A stretch of DNA of 64,000 bases from Cephalopachus bancanus (Eukaryota; Chordata; Mammalia; Primates; Tarsiidae), in assembly GCA_027257055.1 (NCBI GenBank), contig JAPVLO010000007.1, forward strand, positions 7,812,001-7,876,000. The letters run 5' to 3'. This document shows positions 1 through 12,425 of this stretch, in pieces (position 1 is the stretch's first letter; every line of letters begins with the position of its first letter). The position numbers and the translations under genes were made by a program. The notes under the pieces are model-generated. The model was not told the DNA's origin. It saw only the letters and a program-made list of their open reading frames with translations, and ran no database searches.

Positions 1-1790
1 TGGAGTTGGAACAGCTGGTGCAAGAGGAAGGCCACCGTTCTCCGCCTGGTCCCCCACAGCAGCCAGAGGGCATGGGGCCTCACCAAGTTCCACATCCTGG
101 CCATGAGCACTACAAGACCCAGCACCACCCACGCCCATGCCGCTCCCCTTCCCAAGAGTCTTCTTACCCTCACCACCACCTCCCAGGGAAGCCTCTCCTC
201 TTCCAGGCTTCACGTGAAACCCCTGGGCCTGGGTCTCTTTCTCGATGTTTTCTCTGTTATCTACCCCTGCTGGACTCAGCTCCAGGCCAAGGTCATTGCT
301 GCTTGTGGATTGTTATGTTGTCCAGTTTGTCTTCATACAGGTACACAGTAGGCACCTAATAAATATGTGCAGAAAGAGCAGCAGATGTCTTTCTTTTTTA
401 TTTGTTCTTCGTAAAGTCCAGCTCTGCTTACTGGAATTCTACGTCAACTGCATAGTGTTGTCTCTCTCACTTGGCTTTTCTGGGGGGGGGGTGCACTGGA
501 AATGTGACAGCCCCTCCTGCCACCCAGACCCATCCCTGTGCTCCTTTCTCCACACAGCACACATGGAGTTGCACTGACCTCATGCACATCTACCCCATGA
601 GACCAAAACCCAAAAGGGCGGGTCTTTCTCCCACACTTAGAGCCAGATGGGTATTCAGGTGACTACTGAACAGACAGGCAGATGGATAGCAACAAGATGT
701 GGAGATGTGAGGAAGCCAACTGGTATGGCAGAAGCAGGGCAGCGTCCGACTTCTCCCAGAATGGATGAGGCCTGGTGGGAGGCTCTGGGCATGGCCCGGA
801 GAAGTCATGGTACAAAGGTGTCCCCACAGTTGTATGGAGGGCAGAAGCAGGTGAGGCTCCCTCCCACGGGAGCCAGTGAGAGGCCTGCAGGAGCATCGGC
901 CTGCCACCTGTCGTGAGAACACCTCTCAACACCGACAGAATCCCAGGGGCTCCACAACTCCTGCCACCTTTAAGCACCCCTACCCCAGTGGCTGTGACTC
1001 CCTCGGGCTGGGGAAAGGGAGCCAAGAGGCGCTCCTGCAATGCCTGCTCTGCAGGAGAAGCAGCCGGGCCCAGGGTGTCTTCAGGAGACAGGCCAGAAAC
1101 CACCAGTTGCACTGTCCTCGGCCTGGGCCCCGTGCATTATGCCAACCCAGTCCAGGGAGCCCCCCGGAGGGAAAAGCCTTTGGGTGAATGGGACAAAAGG
1201 CCAGGGTCATGGGAAATAGCCAAGAAATGAGATCAGAGGCAGGGACATGGGCCCTAGAACAGCGGTGAGAAGGAGTGAGGCCTCCCTACCCTCACCCAAT
1301 CCCCTTCCAGGTACCCCCACTCCTAGGCTGCATCTCATCGCAGTTCTCAAGAGTCCAGGACTGGAAGGTGAAGCCTTGCCCACCCGCACACGCCCTCCCC
1401 AGGCCTTGCAGCTTCCATCTCAGGAAAGCCCAGCGGGAACCCCGTTCCAAGGTAAACCTTCATTCTGGTGGCTTCTGCCCACTCCTGGCTCCCGTTTGGC
1501 CATGGGTTCAGTCATCAGACACTGAGTACCTGCAAGTGCCTGGCTGTGTGTGGGGGTTGGATTGTGTTAGTCACCAAATGAGGCAAGAAGCCCTTGCTTC
1601 TGACCTGGGGAGGAAGACCACGGCCACGAAGCAGGCCAGTGTCACAGCCTATTGTGAAATGACTGGCCCTGCAGGAAGGTGGAAGGGCTGGGAAGAGGGT
1701 TGTGAGCGGGAGGTTTCCCAGGGTTTCTGGCTTCCACACCCCAGGATTTCCCCTCAGCACAGCTGCCATTTGGGACTGGCTCATTCTCTG
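1..1790. other. Intergenic, no gene recognised
   Basis: Only short, overlapping frames on both strands with no recognisable protein. The text caggtacacagtaggcacc followed by taataaata at 335-366 looks like the end of an L2 element rather than a gene's polyadenylation site. Confidence 0.6.
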
Positions 1791-1794
1791 GTGG

Positions 1795-1938
1795 GGGCTG
1801 TCCTGGGCACTGGGATGTTTAGAGCATCCCTGGCCTTCCCCAGTAGATGCCAGGAACCACCACTGCTCAGTCGTGACAGAAATGTCTCCAGACATTGCCC
1901 GATGTGCTCCGGGGAAAAGTCACCTGGGGTTGGACACT
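1795..1938 (-). mobile_element. Diverged hAT MER fragment
   Basis: Antisense text gggatgtttagagcatccctgg and aatgtctccagacattgcc matches the same family as the element at 10125. Confidence 0.6.
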
Positions 1939-2300
1939 ACTGGTGCCCATCGATTAGACAAATTTTACCTTGACCTGCTTACCCCAAAAGACAAAAGACA
2001 GGTTCTTACCACACAGCCCACTGCCCTCTTTAGAGTGTAGCTAAATGCTGCTGCCCCAGGGCGGCTGACATGTGCAGAAAGTGTGACCTTCCAGGGTCCT
2101 GGCGACCAGAGGATGCTTAGCCTAACATAGAGCCTGGTGGATAGACAGACAGGATTCTCAATGGGTGTGAATCCAGGCTTGGAACATGCTTATCTTTCCC
2201 AGCTCTCTCCAGGGCCTCAGAGAGGCCTCAAAGCACCTGGGTCTTGATTTCTAGTGCCGTCCTGCATTAAAAAGAACCAGCTGTAACCAAATAGCTTATC

Positions 2301-3088
2301 TTTTTTTCTTTTTGAGTTAGGGTCTCTTTCACTTAGGCTGGAGTGCAGTGTCACAATCACAGCTCACCATAGCCTCAATCTTCTGGGCTTAGGCAATCTT
2401 TCCACTTCAGCCTCCCCAGCATCTGGGACTACAAGCGTGCGCCACCACACCTGGCTAACTTTTTTATTTTTATTTTTCCACACACATGATAACTTTATTG
2501 ATGCCCAGCTGGGTGTTGCTTGCCCCTCCGCATCAATACCTCCCCGTTTTGGCCATTACTGCCATGGCACTGCTAGTTACTCTTCACAACTTGGTACACA
2601 ACCTACACACTTCACAACCTACTCTATACAACCTGATGTCTGGCAGCAATCCCTACCAAGGGTGAGGAAGGATTCTCTTGTGATGGTGGCAGCTGTTTCA
2701 GGGGGCATGAGGCTAGGCTGAGGTGTGCCACCTCAGCTGAGATGGAAGAGGTGAATGAAGATGTTGATCAAGAAGAAAAGGAAACTGCCTCCACTCACAT
2801 CGCTGAATGCTGGGACCACACTGTTGGCCGTGGTATGGTTTCCCAAGACTCTAGTTTGTATCTGTGTCATAACCAGGTGAGTAGGAGGAAGAGGAAGTCT
2901 TTCGTCCTGAGCAGATCTTGGAGGCATTTTGGAGATAAGGGCAGGGCTGTCTCACTTTTTGATTTTTTTGTAGAGATGAGGTCTTGCCATGTCTCCCAGG
3001 CTGATCTCGAACTCTTAGGCTCAAGCAGTTCTTTCACCTTGGCCTCTGGAGTACGGGATTACAGGTGTGAGTCATTGTGCCTGGCCTG
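2301..3088 (-). repeat. AluJ-type SINE, interrupted by a retrocopy
   Basis: The antisense Alu left and right parts lie at 2301-2477 and about 2954-3088, flanked by a target-site duplication (aaatagcttat). It lacks the diagnostic hairpin of the young subfamily, so it is an older copy. It is split by the inserted sequence described at 2478-2953. Confidence 0.85.
2478..2953 (-). pseudogene. Processed retrocopy of an unrecognised mRNA, inserted in an Alu
   Basis: On the minus strand the segment ends with an AATAAA signal (complement of 2494-2499), then a short spacer and an A-rich tail (2461-2477 on the + strand is T-rich). It is flanked by imperfect repeats of acttttt(g/t)attt. The sense strand has a 64-codon frame (2733-2927) starting MPPRSAQDERLPLPP and ending with a hydrophobic stretch. 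I do not recognise the parent gene. The structure is that of an L1-mobilised mRNA. Confidence 0.65.
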
Positions 3089-3229
3089 AAAATAGCTTAT
3101 TGTTGGCCTGGGGCAATGTGTAGTGATAGGAAGGAAGTACTCAAACAAATCAATGGCAGCAGGTACCAGGGGGACCTGTAGGTGGGTGGGGACTGAAGAA
3201 GCTCCCGGGGCCACAGCTGGGGCAGTTCA

Positions 3230-3985
3230 ACCAGCGGAGTAGTATTGGATTGTAACCCACTGCATAAAATGAATACCCATGTATCCATACTGATTTAAGT
3301 AATTGAATAAACAAGTAGATAGACAAACTTCTTGTACAGATAAGTTCCAATCACTCAGGCAGTTGCTCTCCCCAAGGAGATAACGGGCAGCTCCCACCCC
3401 TGCAGTCAGGAAAGTGCTTAGCGGCTTGCTTCCAAGGAGCACATAAGGGAAGGGGGAGGGGGAACTTTACGGTAGAGACCCCTTAGCCTGGCCATGAGGC
3501 CTAAGTCGTCCATGAGGTGGCCTGTACTTGGTGTGCACCCAGGATACAGCGTGCTGAGAAGGCCCTTCCCCACGTGGTCTTCCTCCCCCAAAGCCATCAC
3601 CCAATCTAACCACGAAGCAAGCATCGGACCACCTAAATTGAGTGACATCCTATAAAATGTCTGACTAGGACCCCTCAAAATGGTCAAGGTCATCAAAAAC
3701 AAAGAAAATCTGAGAAACTGTGACAGCCAAGAGGAGCCTCAGGAGACATAATGGTTACATGTCCTGTGGGCTCTGGATGGAAACAGAATGAGGGCATTAG
3801 GGAAAAGCTAGTGAAGTCAGCATAACGCATGGAGTTCAGGGAATAATCAGTTCATCAGTTGTGACAAATGACATGGCAATGTCACAGTGGGATAAATGGT
3901 GCTGGATGCACAGGAGCTCTGGGCTGGCTTTGCAACTTTCCTGTAAATTTAAAAGTTGTAAAATAAAGCGTTTATTTAAAATAAA
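3230..3985 (+). repeat. Old L1 (L1ME-like) 3' UTR
   Basis: Text such as ggtcatcaaaaacaaagaa, ctgtgacagccaagaggagc and the closing ctgtaaatttaaaagttgtaaaataaa is characteristic of L1ME-type 3' ends. Truncated at the 5' side. The A-rich 3' end abuts another L1. Confidence 0.75.
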
Positions 3986-4225
3986 ATATTTGGATTGAAG
4001 ACTTAAATGTAAGATGTGAAACTATAAAAATACTAGAAGAAAACCCAGGAAAAGCTTTCTGGACATTGGCCTTGGCAAAGAATTCATGACTAAGACCTCA
4101 AAAGCAAATGCAACAAAAATAAAAATAGACAAATGGGACTTAATTAAACTAAAAAGCTTCTGCATAGCAGAAGAAATAATCAACAGAGTGAACAGACAAC
4201 TCGAAGAATGGAAGAAAATATTTGA

Positions 4226-4517
4226 GCCAGGCTCGGTGGCTCAGCCTGTAATCCCGCGCCTTTGGGAGGCTGAGGTGAGTGGATTGCCTGAGCCCGCGGG
4301 TTCGAGACCCGCCTGGGCAGCGAGACCTCATCTCTACAATAAATAAAAAAATCAGCCGGGCGTGATAGCGCATGCCTGTAATTCCGGCCACACAGAAGGC
4401 TGAGGTGGAAGGATCGCCGGAGCCCAGCAGGTCGAGGCTGCGGTGGCCGGAAGCGGCCACTGCACTCCAGTCTGGGCGACAGAGTGAGACTCCAACTCAA
4501 AAAAAAAAAAAAAAAAT
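4226..4517 (+). repeat. Young lineage-specific Alu (copy 1)
   Basis: Full-length dimer with the left-arm block gcgggttcgagacccgc and the right-arm block gtggccggaagcggccac. Flanked by target duplications of aaaatatttg. It lies within L1 ORF2 sequence. Confidence 0.93.
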
Positions 4518-4618
4518 ATTTGCAAGCTGTGCATCTGACAAAGAACCTGTACCCAAAATCTACAAGGAACTCTAACATCTCAACAACAACAACAACAACA
4601 TTTTAAAAACCAAGTAAT

Positions 4619-4898
4619 TCCGTGCCTTTGGGAGGCTGAGGGGGGTGGATTGCCTGAGCCCGCAGGTTTGAGACCCACCTGGGCAGGCGAGACCTCATCT
4701 CTACAATAAATCAAAAAATTAGCCGGGTGTGGTAGCATGCGCCTGTAATTCCTGCTACTTGGAAGGCTGAGGTGGAAGGATCGCCAGAGCCCAGTAGGTT
4801 GGGGCTGCGGTGACTGGGAGCGGCCCCTGCACTCCAGTCTGGGAGACAGAGTGAGACTCCAACTGAAAAAAAAAATAAATAAATAATAAAAAAATAAA
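4619..4898 (+). repeat. 5'-truncated Alu (copy 2)
   Basis: Begins at the Alu cgcctttggg position and ends with a mixed A/T tail. The flanking duplication aaaaccaagtaat is evident on both sides. Right-arm hairpin bases are partly degraded (ggtgactgggagcggcc), so it is slightly older than its neighbours. Confidence 0.9.
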
Positions 4899-4985
4899 AA
4901 CCAAGTAATCCCATTAAAATTAAAAGACATAAACAGACATTTTTCAAAAGGAGACATACAAATGGCCAACAAGAATTTGAAAAGA

Positions 4986-5283
4986 GCGGGGCTCGGTGGC
5001 TCAGCCTGTAATCCCGCGCCTTTGGGAGGCTGAGGTGAGTGGATTGCCTGAGCCCGCGGGTTCGAGACCCGCCTGGGCAGCGAGACCTCATCTCTACAAT
5101 AAATCAAAAAAAAAATCAGCCGGGCGTGGTAGCGCATGCCTGTAATTCCAGCTACTTGGAAGGCTGAGGTGGAAGGATCGCCGGAGCCCAGCAGGTCGAG
5201 GCTGTGGTGGCCGGGAGCGGCCACTGCACTCCAGTCTGGGCGACAGAGTGAGACTCCAACTCAAAAAAAAAAAAAAAAAAAAA
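4986..5283 (+). repeat. Young lineage-specific Alu (copy 3)
   Basis: Nearly identical to the copy at 4226, with duplication aagaatttgaaaa on both sides and a long A tail. Confidence 0.93.
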
Positions 5284-6055
5284 AGAATTTGAAAAAATGC
5301 TAAACATCACTAATCACCAGAGAAATGCAGATTTAAACCACAATGATATCTCATCTTACACCCGTGAGAAAGACTGTCATTAAAAGTCAAAAAATAACAG
5401 ATGTTGAAGATGTGGAGCAAAGGAAACACACACTGTTAGTGGGAATTTAAATTAGTACACCCTATATGGAAAACAGCATGGCAATTTCTCAAATAACTAA
5501 AACCAGAGCCATCCTGCTACTGGACGTTACTCAAAGGACAAGAAATTGTACTAAAAAAATATGTGCCCCTGCATGTTTATCGTAGGACTATTCACAATAG
5601 CAAGGATATGGAGTCTACCTAAGTGTCTATCTGTGGACGACTGGATAAAGAGAACGTGGCAAGTAGACACCGTGGACTATTATTCAGCCATACAAAGTAG
5701 GAAATTATGTCTTTTGCAGCAATGCAGATGACACAAGGCTAGTGTCTTAAATGAAACAATTCAAACATGCTACACGTTCTCACTTAAGTGGGTGCTAAGG
5801 ATGTGCACATATAGCATAAATAGACATAGAGAATAGAATCACAGGGACTGGAGACTCAGGAGGATGAGGGGTGAGGGATGGGAGGTTACTGAATGGGTCC
5901 GGGTACAATGCCCACTATCTGGTGATGACGGCACTGGAAGCCAGACTTCACCACCATGCAGTCTATGCACAGAATGACTGAACTCGCACCCTCTAAATCT
6001 AGAATAAAAAAGAAAAGGAAATCTCTCTCTCTATCGCTCCCTATCTCTCCATCTC

Positions 6056-6366
6056 TTGTCTCTGTCCCATCCATATTCCCATCCCCACGTCCATCCCATC
6101 CCCATCCCCACCCTACCCGCATCCCCAGGTCCATCCCCATCATCATCCCCATCCCCACCCCTACCTCCATCCCCATCTTCATTACCATCCCCACCCCCAT
6201 CCTCACCCAATCCCCATCCCCGTGTCCACCCCATCCACAGCCCCACCCCACTCCCACCCCACTCTCACCTCCAACCCCATCCCCACGCCCACCCCTACCC
6301 CCATCTCCATCCCCATCCTCATCCCCATCCTCACCCCCACCCCCATCGCCATCTCCATCTCCATCA
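6056..6366 (+). repeat. (CCATCC/CCCCAT)n simple repeat
   Basis: About 300 bp of imperfect C-rich hexamer repeats, directly after the L1 tail. They produce the long but meaningless Pro/His/Ser frames on both strands. Confidence 0.95.
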
Positions 6367-6647
6367 GTTGGTTCCAGCGCTCATGAGTTAGGAGCAGTGC
6401 TGGTCCACTACAGAGAGAAGCCAAGGCCTTCTGGGATCAAGAAGGTGCTACAGAGGAAAACACAGCGACTGTAAGGCTGCAGCCTCTCCCCCTCCACAGC
6501 CACAGGCCTAAGAGCGAGCCAGGGAAGAGGAGCGCAGCAGGTAAGTTCAGAGGGGCTACATCTTTCATGGGCCATGGGAAGGACGCAGAGATGGGGGCCC
6601 CTCCAAGCATACGGTGAGGACGTTTAGGGACGAAGGAGGCTGGGGAG

Positions 6648-6865
6648 CACAGCCACATGTGCAGTGTGTGCACATGTATGCGCAACATCTGCATGTGTGT
6701 GTAGTGTAGTGTTGTGTACAGCGACTGCACCTATGCAGTGTGTGTACATGCATGTAATATTTGTGCAGCCGGTGTACCTGTGTAGTATGTGTATACATGT
6801 GTAGTATTTGCATGTTCATGCACACATGTGGTGTCTGCATGTGCACATGTGAGTGACATGACCAC
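6648..6865. repeat. TG-rich minisatellite-like tract
   Basis: Irregular alternating purine-pyrimidine units of the form tgtgtgcacatg with a period of about 30-40. Possible Z-DNA-forming sequence. Confidence 0.8.
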
Positions 6866-9800
6866 AGTTGTAGAAACTCTACAATGCCTCAGTGCATTCT
6901 AGAAGGAAGCTCCCTTACAAGGTGGCTGTGGCAGCTCAGGTGGGAGGGGATAGCCTTTTACATGGGGGAGTGTCATGGGGAGGAAGGAAGGAAGTTGGGG
7001 TGGGGCAGGACAGTCTGTGAAGTGGAAGAGTCGGTGTCCAGGAGTCATCTGGGCTCTGGCTGGAGCCACAGATAGTGGAGAGTCGGAGGCCACAGGAGGG
7101 CATCGGGGGTCGCAGGCCTGGAAGCTGCCACATGCTCCAGATGTGTGTACCATGGACCCGCCAGGGAGGCCCAAGCCTCCTCCAGTGTGGAACCCACTGG
7201 CCACAGACTCCCAGGCCAGCTGGGGGGCCACAAGCAGCACTGTCCCACAGGCCCGAAGCTCCATTCGCCTGGCTGCTAGCTATGGTTTCCACATGCTGAA
7301 GAAAACCCAGAGTATACTCTTGGCTTTCTAGGGAGGACCTGTATGCCCAAGAATATCTCCCAACTCTCCCCCAAAATTCTCCAGTCTCTCAAAAGGCAGT
7401 TCTCATAACCTGAGGCAAATCTGGGCTGATGCCACCCTCTCAGAAAGCAAATATGCCCATGCACCAGGCGTTCACACCCACCTGTGAGTGGGTACCATCT
7501 GTGGCCTGCTCCTCACACCTTCCTGGGATGTCTGGGCCCTACAGCTTGGCAGGGAGGAAGAATACACATGGCCCTGCTGCCAAGGCAGATCAAGGCAGGA
7601 TTGGTGTGGGAGTGGAGAAGCCCCTCTTCAGCGTCCCTGAGGACCAGAGAGAGGCCCAGGGAGGAAGAAGAGAAGAGGGCCCCAGCACCATCACCAGCTC
7701 CCTGCAGCAAGCCACAGCCTGCAGCAGGCTGCAAGACATACACACGCCTACTGCACGCCAGGCCCTTTTCTGGACCCCATGGGAAGGACAAGGTGGACAT
7801 GGGCCAGTCCTTGTGGAGCTTAAAGCCTGTTCCTGAGACAGACCTTGACCAAGTGAATAGTGGGGTCTTAGCAGGGAGGTGCAGGGAGGGTTTCCTGCAG
7901 GAGGTAGCATGTAAGTGGAATGAGGGGGTAACCAGGCAACCAGACATAAAGTGTGCCCCCATGGTGGGGAGGGCAGTACATGGGAAGGCCTTGACCTCTC
8001 CTTGTCCCCAGCTTGGATCTTCCCCGTGAGGACGAGCCATAGACAGTGACACAACCCAATTTGCACTTTGTAAAGTTCTTTCTAGAATGCCACTGGAGGC
8101 CAGTGAAGGTCAGGAACCATGGGATAGAAGTTGTTGGAGTCTTCTTGCAGAGAGGCCACAGTACCTGGACCAGAGTGGAGGAGACAGAGGGAAGAAATGA
8201 GAGGAATGGGGCTGAGGTAGCCTTAAGAGGACTGTGCAAAAGAACAGGTGGAGTTGAGGAGGATGTGACCACGTGGACAGGGACGGAAGCTTGAGGAAAG
8301 GATGAGCAGTGAGTGTGGCATCTCCCCTGGTCTCTGAGTCTCCATTTGTAAAATGAGCAAGCTGGACAGACTATTCACCAAGTCCCTCCTGGCTGGGAAT
8401 CCTCCCTGCGAGGCCATGTAGACACATGTCCGACAGCCACAGGGAAGGGCTCAAACCCTGCCCCCGCCCCGCACAAGCACCAACCTCTCCTTTTAATTAG
8501 ACATTCAGCCGTCGCCACCGCAGCCTGTCCACAGCCAACGAGTGCCCTTTCTGCATGGATGACTCACCAGGATTAATGCTCATTTGATTTTTACTATAAA
8601 TTACGCCTCACATAATTTCTCCATTAGGGGCGGAGATGGCCTCTCGGCAAGGCTGCAGCGGCCACTTGGTCACTCTTGCCAGGGAAGCACTGAGTCATCG
8701 CTTCTCCCCCACGCCTGCAGCACAGGCGGCCCGGGCCACCAGGCAGGTGGCTTAATGGTTGCATCTCTGAAGCCACTGATGGGAGATGCTTACTCGGCTC
8801 CAGGAGAGGCAGGAAGCAGAGGGCCAATGTAGATGTGCGTGTACCACTCGGTAGGGAAGGCTGAGATGTTGAAGGTAAAAAAAGAATCACACTTGTGAAG
8901 ATGAAAGTACCTTCTTCCTTCCCTCCTTCCTTCAGACTTGATGGGCTATGTTTGCCTGCGTGGAACAGTGTCATAAAGTAGTGGCAAATCCAGCAGGACC
9001 CCAACCTTCAGGGTGCTGGTGACCTTATGGGGAGACCAGTTGATTGGATAATCACAAGCGGAACACATGGCTGCAAGCAGGTGTGCCCTGAGGCACAAGA
9101 GCCTTTCTCAGAGAAGCCCCCAAGACAAGGGGGGCAGCATGCACTAGGTAGGGGAACACCATGTGCAAAGGCCTCTGTGGCGGAGAAAGAGGTGTAAGAA
9201 AGAGAGTGGACAGGGGCAGCCCTGCAGGCCCCCAGGGAGAAGGGGAGGCTCTGGAATCTTTGAGGAGGGGCTGGGACACATAGTCACTTCACATGTGTCC
9301 CTTCCACGTGAGGACCTGGCCCCCAAGGGGCCCGTGAGCCTCAGGGCCTTGTTTGGCTGTCCCAGGGCATAAGGGAGGGTATGCTTGTAGAAAGGGAGGT
9401 AGAGCTTGGAAGGGACATGGTGAGAGGAGAGGCTGACTGGCCGTCAGTTTTCTCTTCACTCACATTGAAACCAGATACTACTTTGTAAAAATCCAACAAA
9501 ACCAGGATTGTGACTCAACCCAGCTCCCCCACATGGAATAAACCAATTTGCTTAAACCTCCAACTCATCTTGTACATTTCTCTATTTTTTAAAAATATCT
9601 TAAGCTCAAAAGAAATCAAAGCTCACACAGAAAAAAAACACCCCCCCAAACCTAGCATGCTCTATTGAAGCTGACTCGTGCTTCTCTGTTCCCCAAGATA
9701 ATTGGATTAAAAAGCAAAGCCCACAAACAAAATCTCACTTCAGTCCCGGCACCCGTCACCCCAGCCTCCTACCCCTCTGCCCAGCCCCCACCTCAGGAAG

Positions 9801-9904
9801 CACAAAGCCAGGCACACAGTGGAACCCACCGGGCAGTGTTTTGATGGGCCCCAGGGGAACCATTCTCCCATGCCTCATTCCTGGGACACACTCAATGACC
9901 GGTG
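6866..9904. other. Intergenic; one candidate conserved noncoding element
   Basis: L2-like text at about 7760-7860 and MIR-like text at about 8325-8410. The segment 8490-8660 is unlike its surroundings: AT-rich with two homeodomain-type cores (ttttaattagac, gattaatgctc) and no repeat signature. I see no convincing exon. Confidence 0.45.
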
Positions 9905-10035
9905 GCACAGACATTGTCCTATCACTATCCCTGTTTGCAGATGTGCAAAGCGAGGCTCAGAAAAATCGAGTAATTTACTCAAATTCTTACCCTAGGAATG
10001 TCAGAGTGGACCTTAACCCTCGACTCTGATGCTAA
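9905..10035 (-). repeat. MIR SINE
   Basis: Antisense MIR: gtttgcagatgtgcaaagcg, aggctcagaaaaatcgag, followed by diverged 3' text. Confidence 0.72.
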
Positions 10036-10124
10036 AAACCAAAGGACACAAAAAGGCATAAGAGAGAAAGCCTGACTCTCTCCTCTCTCCAAACACAGCA
10101 GTAGAAACATGACTCCATTTATCT

Positions 10125-10331
10125 CAGCGATTCTCAACCGGGCAAGCCCCTCCCCAGCCCCCAGCAACATCTGGAGACATTTCTGGTTGTCACTGGGATC
10201 AGAGGCTTGCTACATACTGCATCTGGTGGGTGCAGGCTGGGATGTTGCTACCATCCTACAGTGCACAGGATGGGCCCCATGGCAGGGACCTGCCCAGCCC
10301 CCATGTCAACAGTGCCAGGTTGAGAAACCCG
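10125..10331 (+). mobile_element. hAT-Charlie MER relic
   Basis: Runs from cagcgattctcaacc to caggttgagaaaccc, whose ends are inverted repeats. Internal ctggagacatttctggttgt is typical of a MER5/MER20-like family. The exact family is not assigned. Confidence 0.7.
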
Positions 10332-10344
10332 GATGTAGGTAAAA

Positions 10345-10570
10345 TGATGTTGGTAGAACAGGTGTGTGCCCACATGCAGAGAAAGAGCTAGAAAGATAAG
10401 TACCACAGCGTCCACATTTGTTTATCTCTCAGTGGAAGGATTTGGGTAATTTTTTATTTTTCTTTCTCATGTTTTTCTGTACTGTTTGAATTTTTTAAGA
10501 AACAATGGGCATGCATCATTTTTATAATCAGAAAAAAAGAGCTGTTTTCATTTTGTAAAAATAAAAAAGG
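10345..10570 (+). repeat. Old L1 3' UTR end
   Basis: Text such as tttctgtactgtttgaattttttaag and tttataatcagaaaaaaag is typical of L1M tails. Confidence 0.6.
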
Positions 10571-10989
10571 GCTTCAGGACTTATCGATTCTGATCCAGCC
10601 CCCTCACTAACTAGCTGTCAGAAACAGCTCTCTGGAAAATATGTCTATCTAGAAAGTGAGGAGCACAATCCTTCTTGCATTATATTATAGGAATATAAAG
10701 GAACATTGTCCTGGAAAAGCTCTCTGAGCTCAGAGGAGAAAAATTGTTGTGAGTCCTGAGATATTGCTTCTCCCATATATTTCTCTTCTGAGATGGTGTG
10801 TATGGCTTTTGCAGCATAGAAATTGAGAAGACCCGCCCTTGACAAGGGCCCCCAGTCTGCCCGATACTTGGGCCAGAGACTGGGAAACTGCAATGGGCCC
10901 TGCATGCTTCCTGCGTCAGGGTGCGTGACACAGGTGCGCCCACCTTGCAAAGACAGCACTTAGTCCCAGGATCATTCTGCGTTTGTCTC

Positions 10990-11165
10990 AAGGCTGGGTT
11001 AGGTCTGGTTTTCCCAGCCAGGGCACGACTGATGTTTGGGGTGGAATCATTCTTTATTGTGGGGCGGTCTGGGTATTGTGGGATGTTGAGCAGCGCCCCG
11101 GCCTCTGCCTTCTAGACGCTGGTCCTGACACCAAGTTCTGACAGTCAAAAATGTCTACAGACAAG
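10990..11165 (-). mobile_element. Diverged hAT MER fragment
   Basis: Resembles the antisense of the element at 10125 (gggatgttgagcagc..., ctgacagtcaaaaatgtct), but is more decayed. Confidence 0.45.
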
Positions 11166-11934
11166 GCCAGATTGGTCAGGGAGCGCCAGTATCACCTGGT
11201 GTGGACCTGGTGGCTCCAGCCTGCTGGTATTCTCAGAGATGATCTGGGCTCCTGAGTCAGGACACCGGTTTGCTGCATTTCTGAGTCACTGCTCATGTTC
11301 TCTACCTTCAAAAATTTTCCACTTATTTCTACCCTCTCCAAGACAGCCCCATGCCCAGAGAGGATCTCTGGTGGTCTACCAGCCCCTTAGTCCTCCACAC
11401 AAGTCCCCCTGGGCCACCCGAGGCACAGAGCTGGGGCTCCAGTTTTCCTACAGATAATGACATAGCAGGAAGATGGCAGCCTGGGTGACAGGGCCCACAG
11501 AAACGAGCCTGCAAATGCTGAGCAAATAAACCCCTTGTTTCCTGGGAGGGCATAAACCCACCGACTAATTGTGAGATGGCCTGGAGAGAAGCTACCACGG
11601 CCGCTCTTCACGCTGGCACCTACATCAGAACAATAAGATGAACTTTAAATTAAGATAAAACCAGTTTGGGAAATGCAATATCTCACCTCCCTTCCTGTCT
11701 TTTTAAAAATCCATAATTCATAGAGAACCCAGCCAGGGGTGTGCAGCTCAAATTGAATTATCCTTTTTTCTAAAGACTGAGGCTGGAAGAGGCATTTTCT
11801 TGGCATGGAGACAATAAAAAGCAACTCTCTGGGGCTCATGTCACCACATCTTGACTTCCATGCCACGACCCCACATCCCATAGGGATGGAGACATTCTAA
11901 GCACACGCTACATGCCATTCTAAAGCGCAAGCTA

Positions 11935-12425
11935 ATTACATGGCCAGGAATTTATCCTGCGGCTGCCTGCACTCAGGCCCTGAGAATGAGCATACAGGTT
12001 CATTAATCGTAGAGCCATTGGTAACAGCAACAGACTGGAGACAGCGCAGGTGCCATCGCAGAAGGCTGTTCAAATAAGCCCATTCCACCTTTGCCACGGA
12101 ATCACCATGTAGCGCTTTTAAAAAGGACCAGGAGGCTCATTGTATAGTGATTGGAGATGCATCATTGCATTGTTGAAACAAGGTGCAGAACGATGCTTAT
12201 AGTATGCTACCTTCTGTGTTATATTAAAAAAAGGTAGAAAATATACTTGTGGGCACTCCCTAGGCTCGAGGGCTCCCAGGAGGGCTGGGGGCAGTGAGAG
12301 AGACTCCAGCTACAAGGACACTCCTGGCATACCCTTTGGTGTGTTTTGATTTTTCTGAACCAGAAATAAGTGCTCAGATATGTAAAATTAATCAATGTAT
12401 AAAATTAATTTCTTAAGCAAACCAA
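11935..12425 (+). repeat. Old L1M ORF2/3' fragment
   Basis: Follows old L1 order: ggaatttatcctgcggctgc, aggttcattaatcgtagag, gctgttcaaataag, gtgcagaacgatgcttatag. Strongly diverged, with no open frame. Confidence 0.6.

Larger units (their letters stand above)
3986..6020 (+). repeat. L1 ORF2 3' end and 3' UTR, split by three Alus
   Basis: Decayed ORF2 text (ggccttggcaaagaattc..., aatgggacttaattaaac, ctattcacaatagcaagga) is collinear with mammalian L1 after removing the Alus at 4226, 4619 and 4986. It ends in an A-rich tail at about 6020, next to a CT-rich and CCATCC-rich tract. It is an inactive fragment. Confidence 0.88.

Noticed and set aside
335..370. AATAAA-type signal suggesting the 3' end of an upstream gene
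   Set aside because: The surrounding words (cagtaggcacctaataaata) are the standard L2 3' end.
4149..5224. Several long minus-strand frames with repeating LSPRLECSG-type text
   Set aside because: These are antisense Alu translations. The same peptide recurs wherever an Alu occurs.
5956..6474. Pro/Ser/His-rich frames of more than 100 codons on both strands
   Set aside because: Products of the CCATCC simple repeat.
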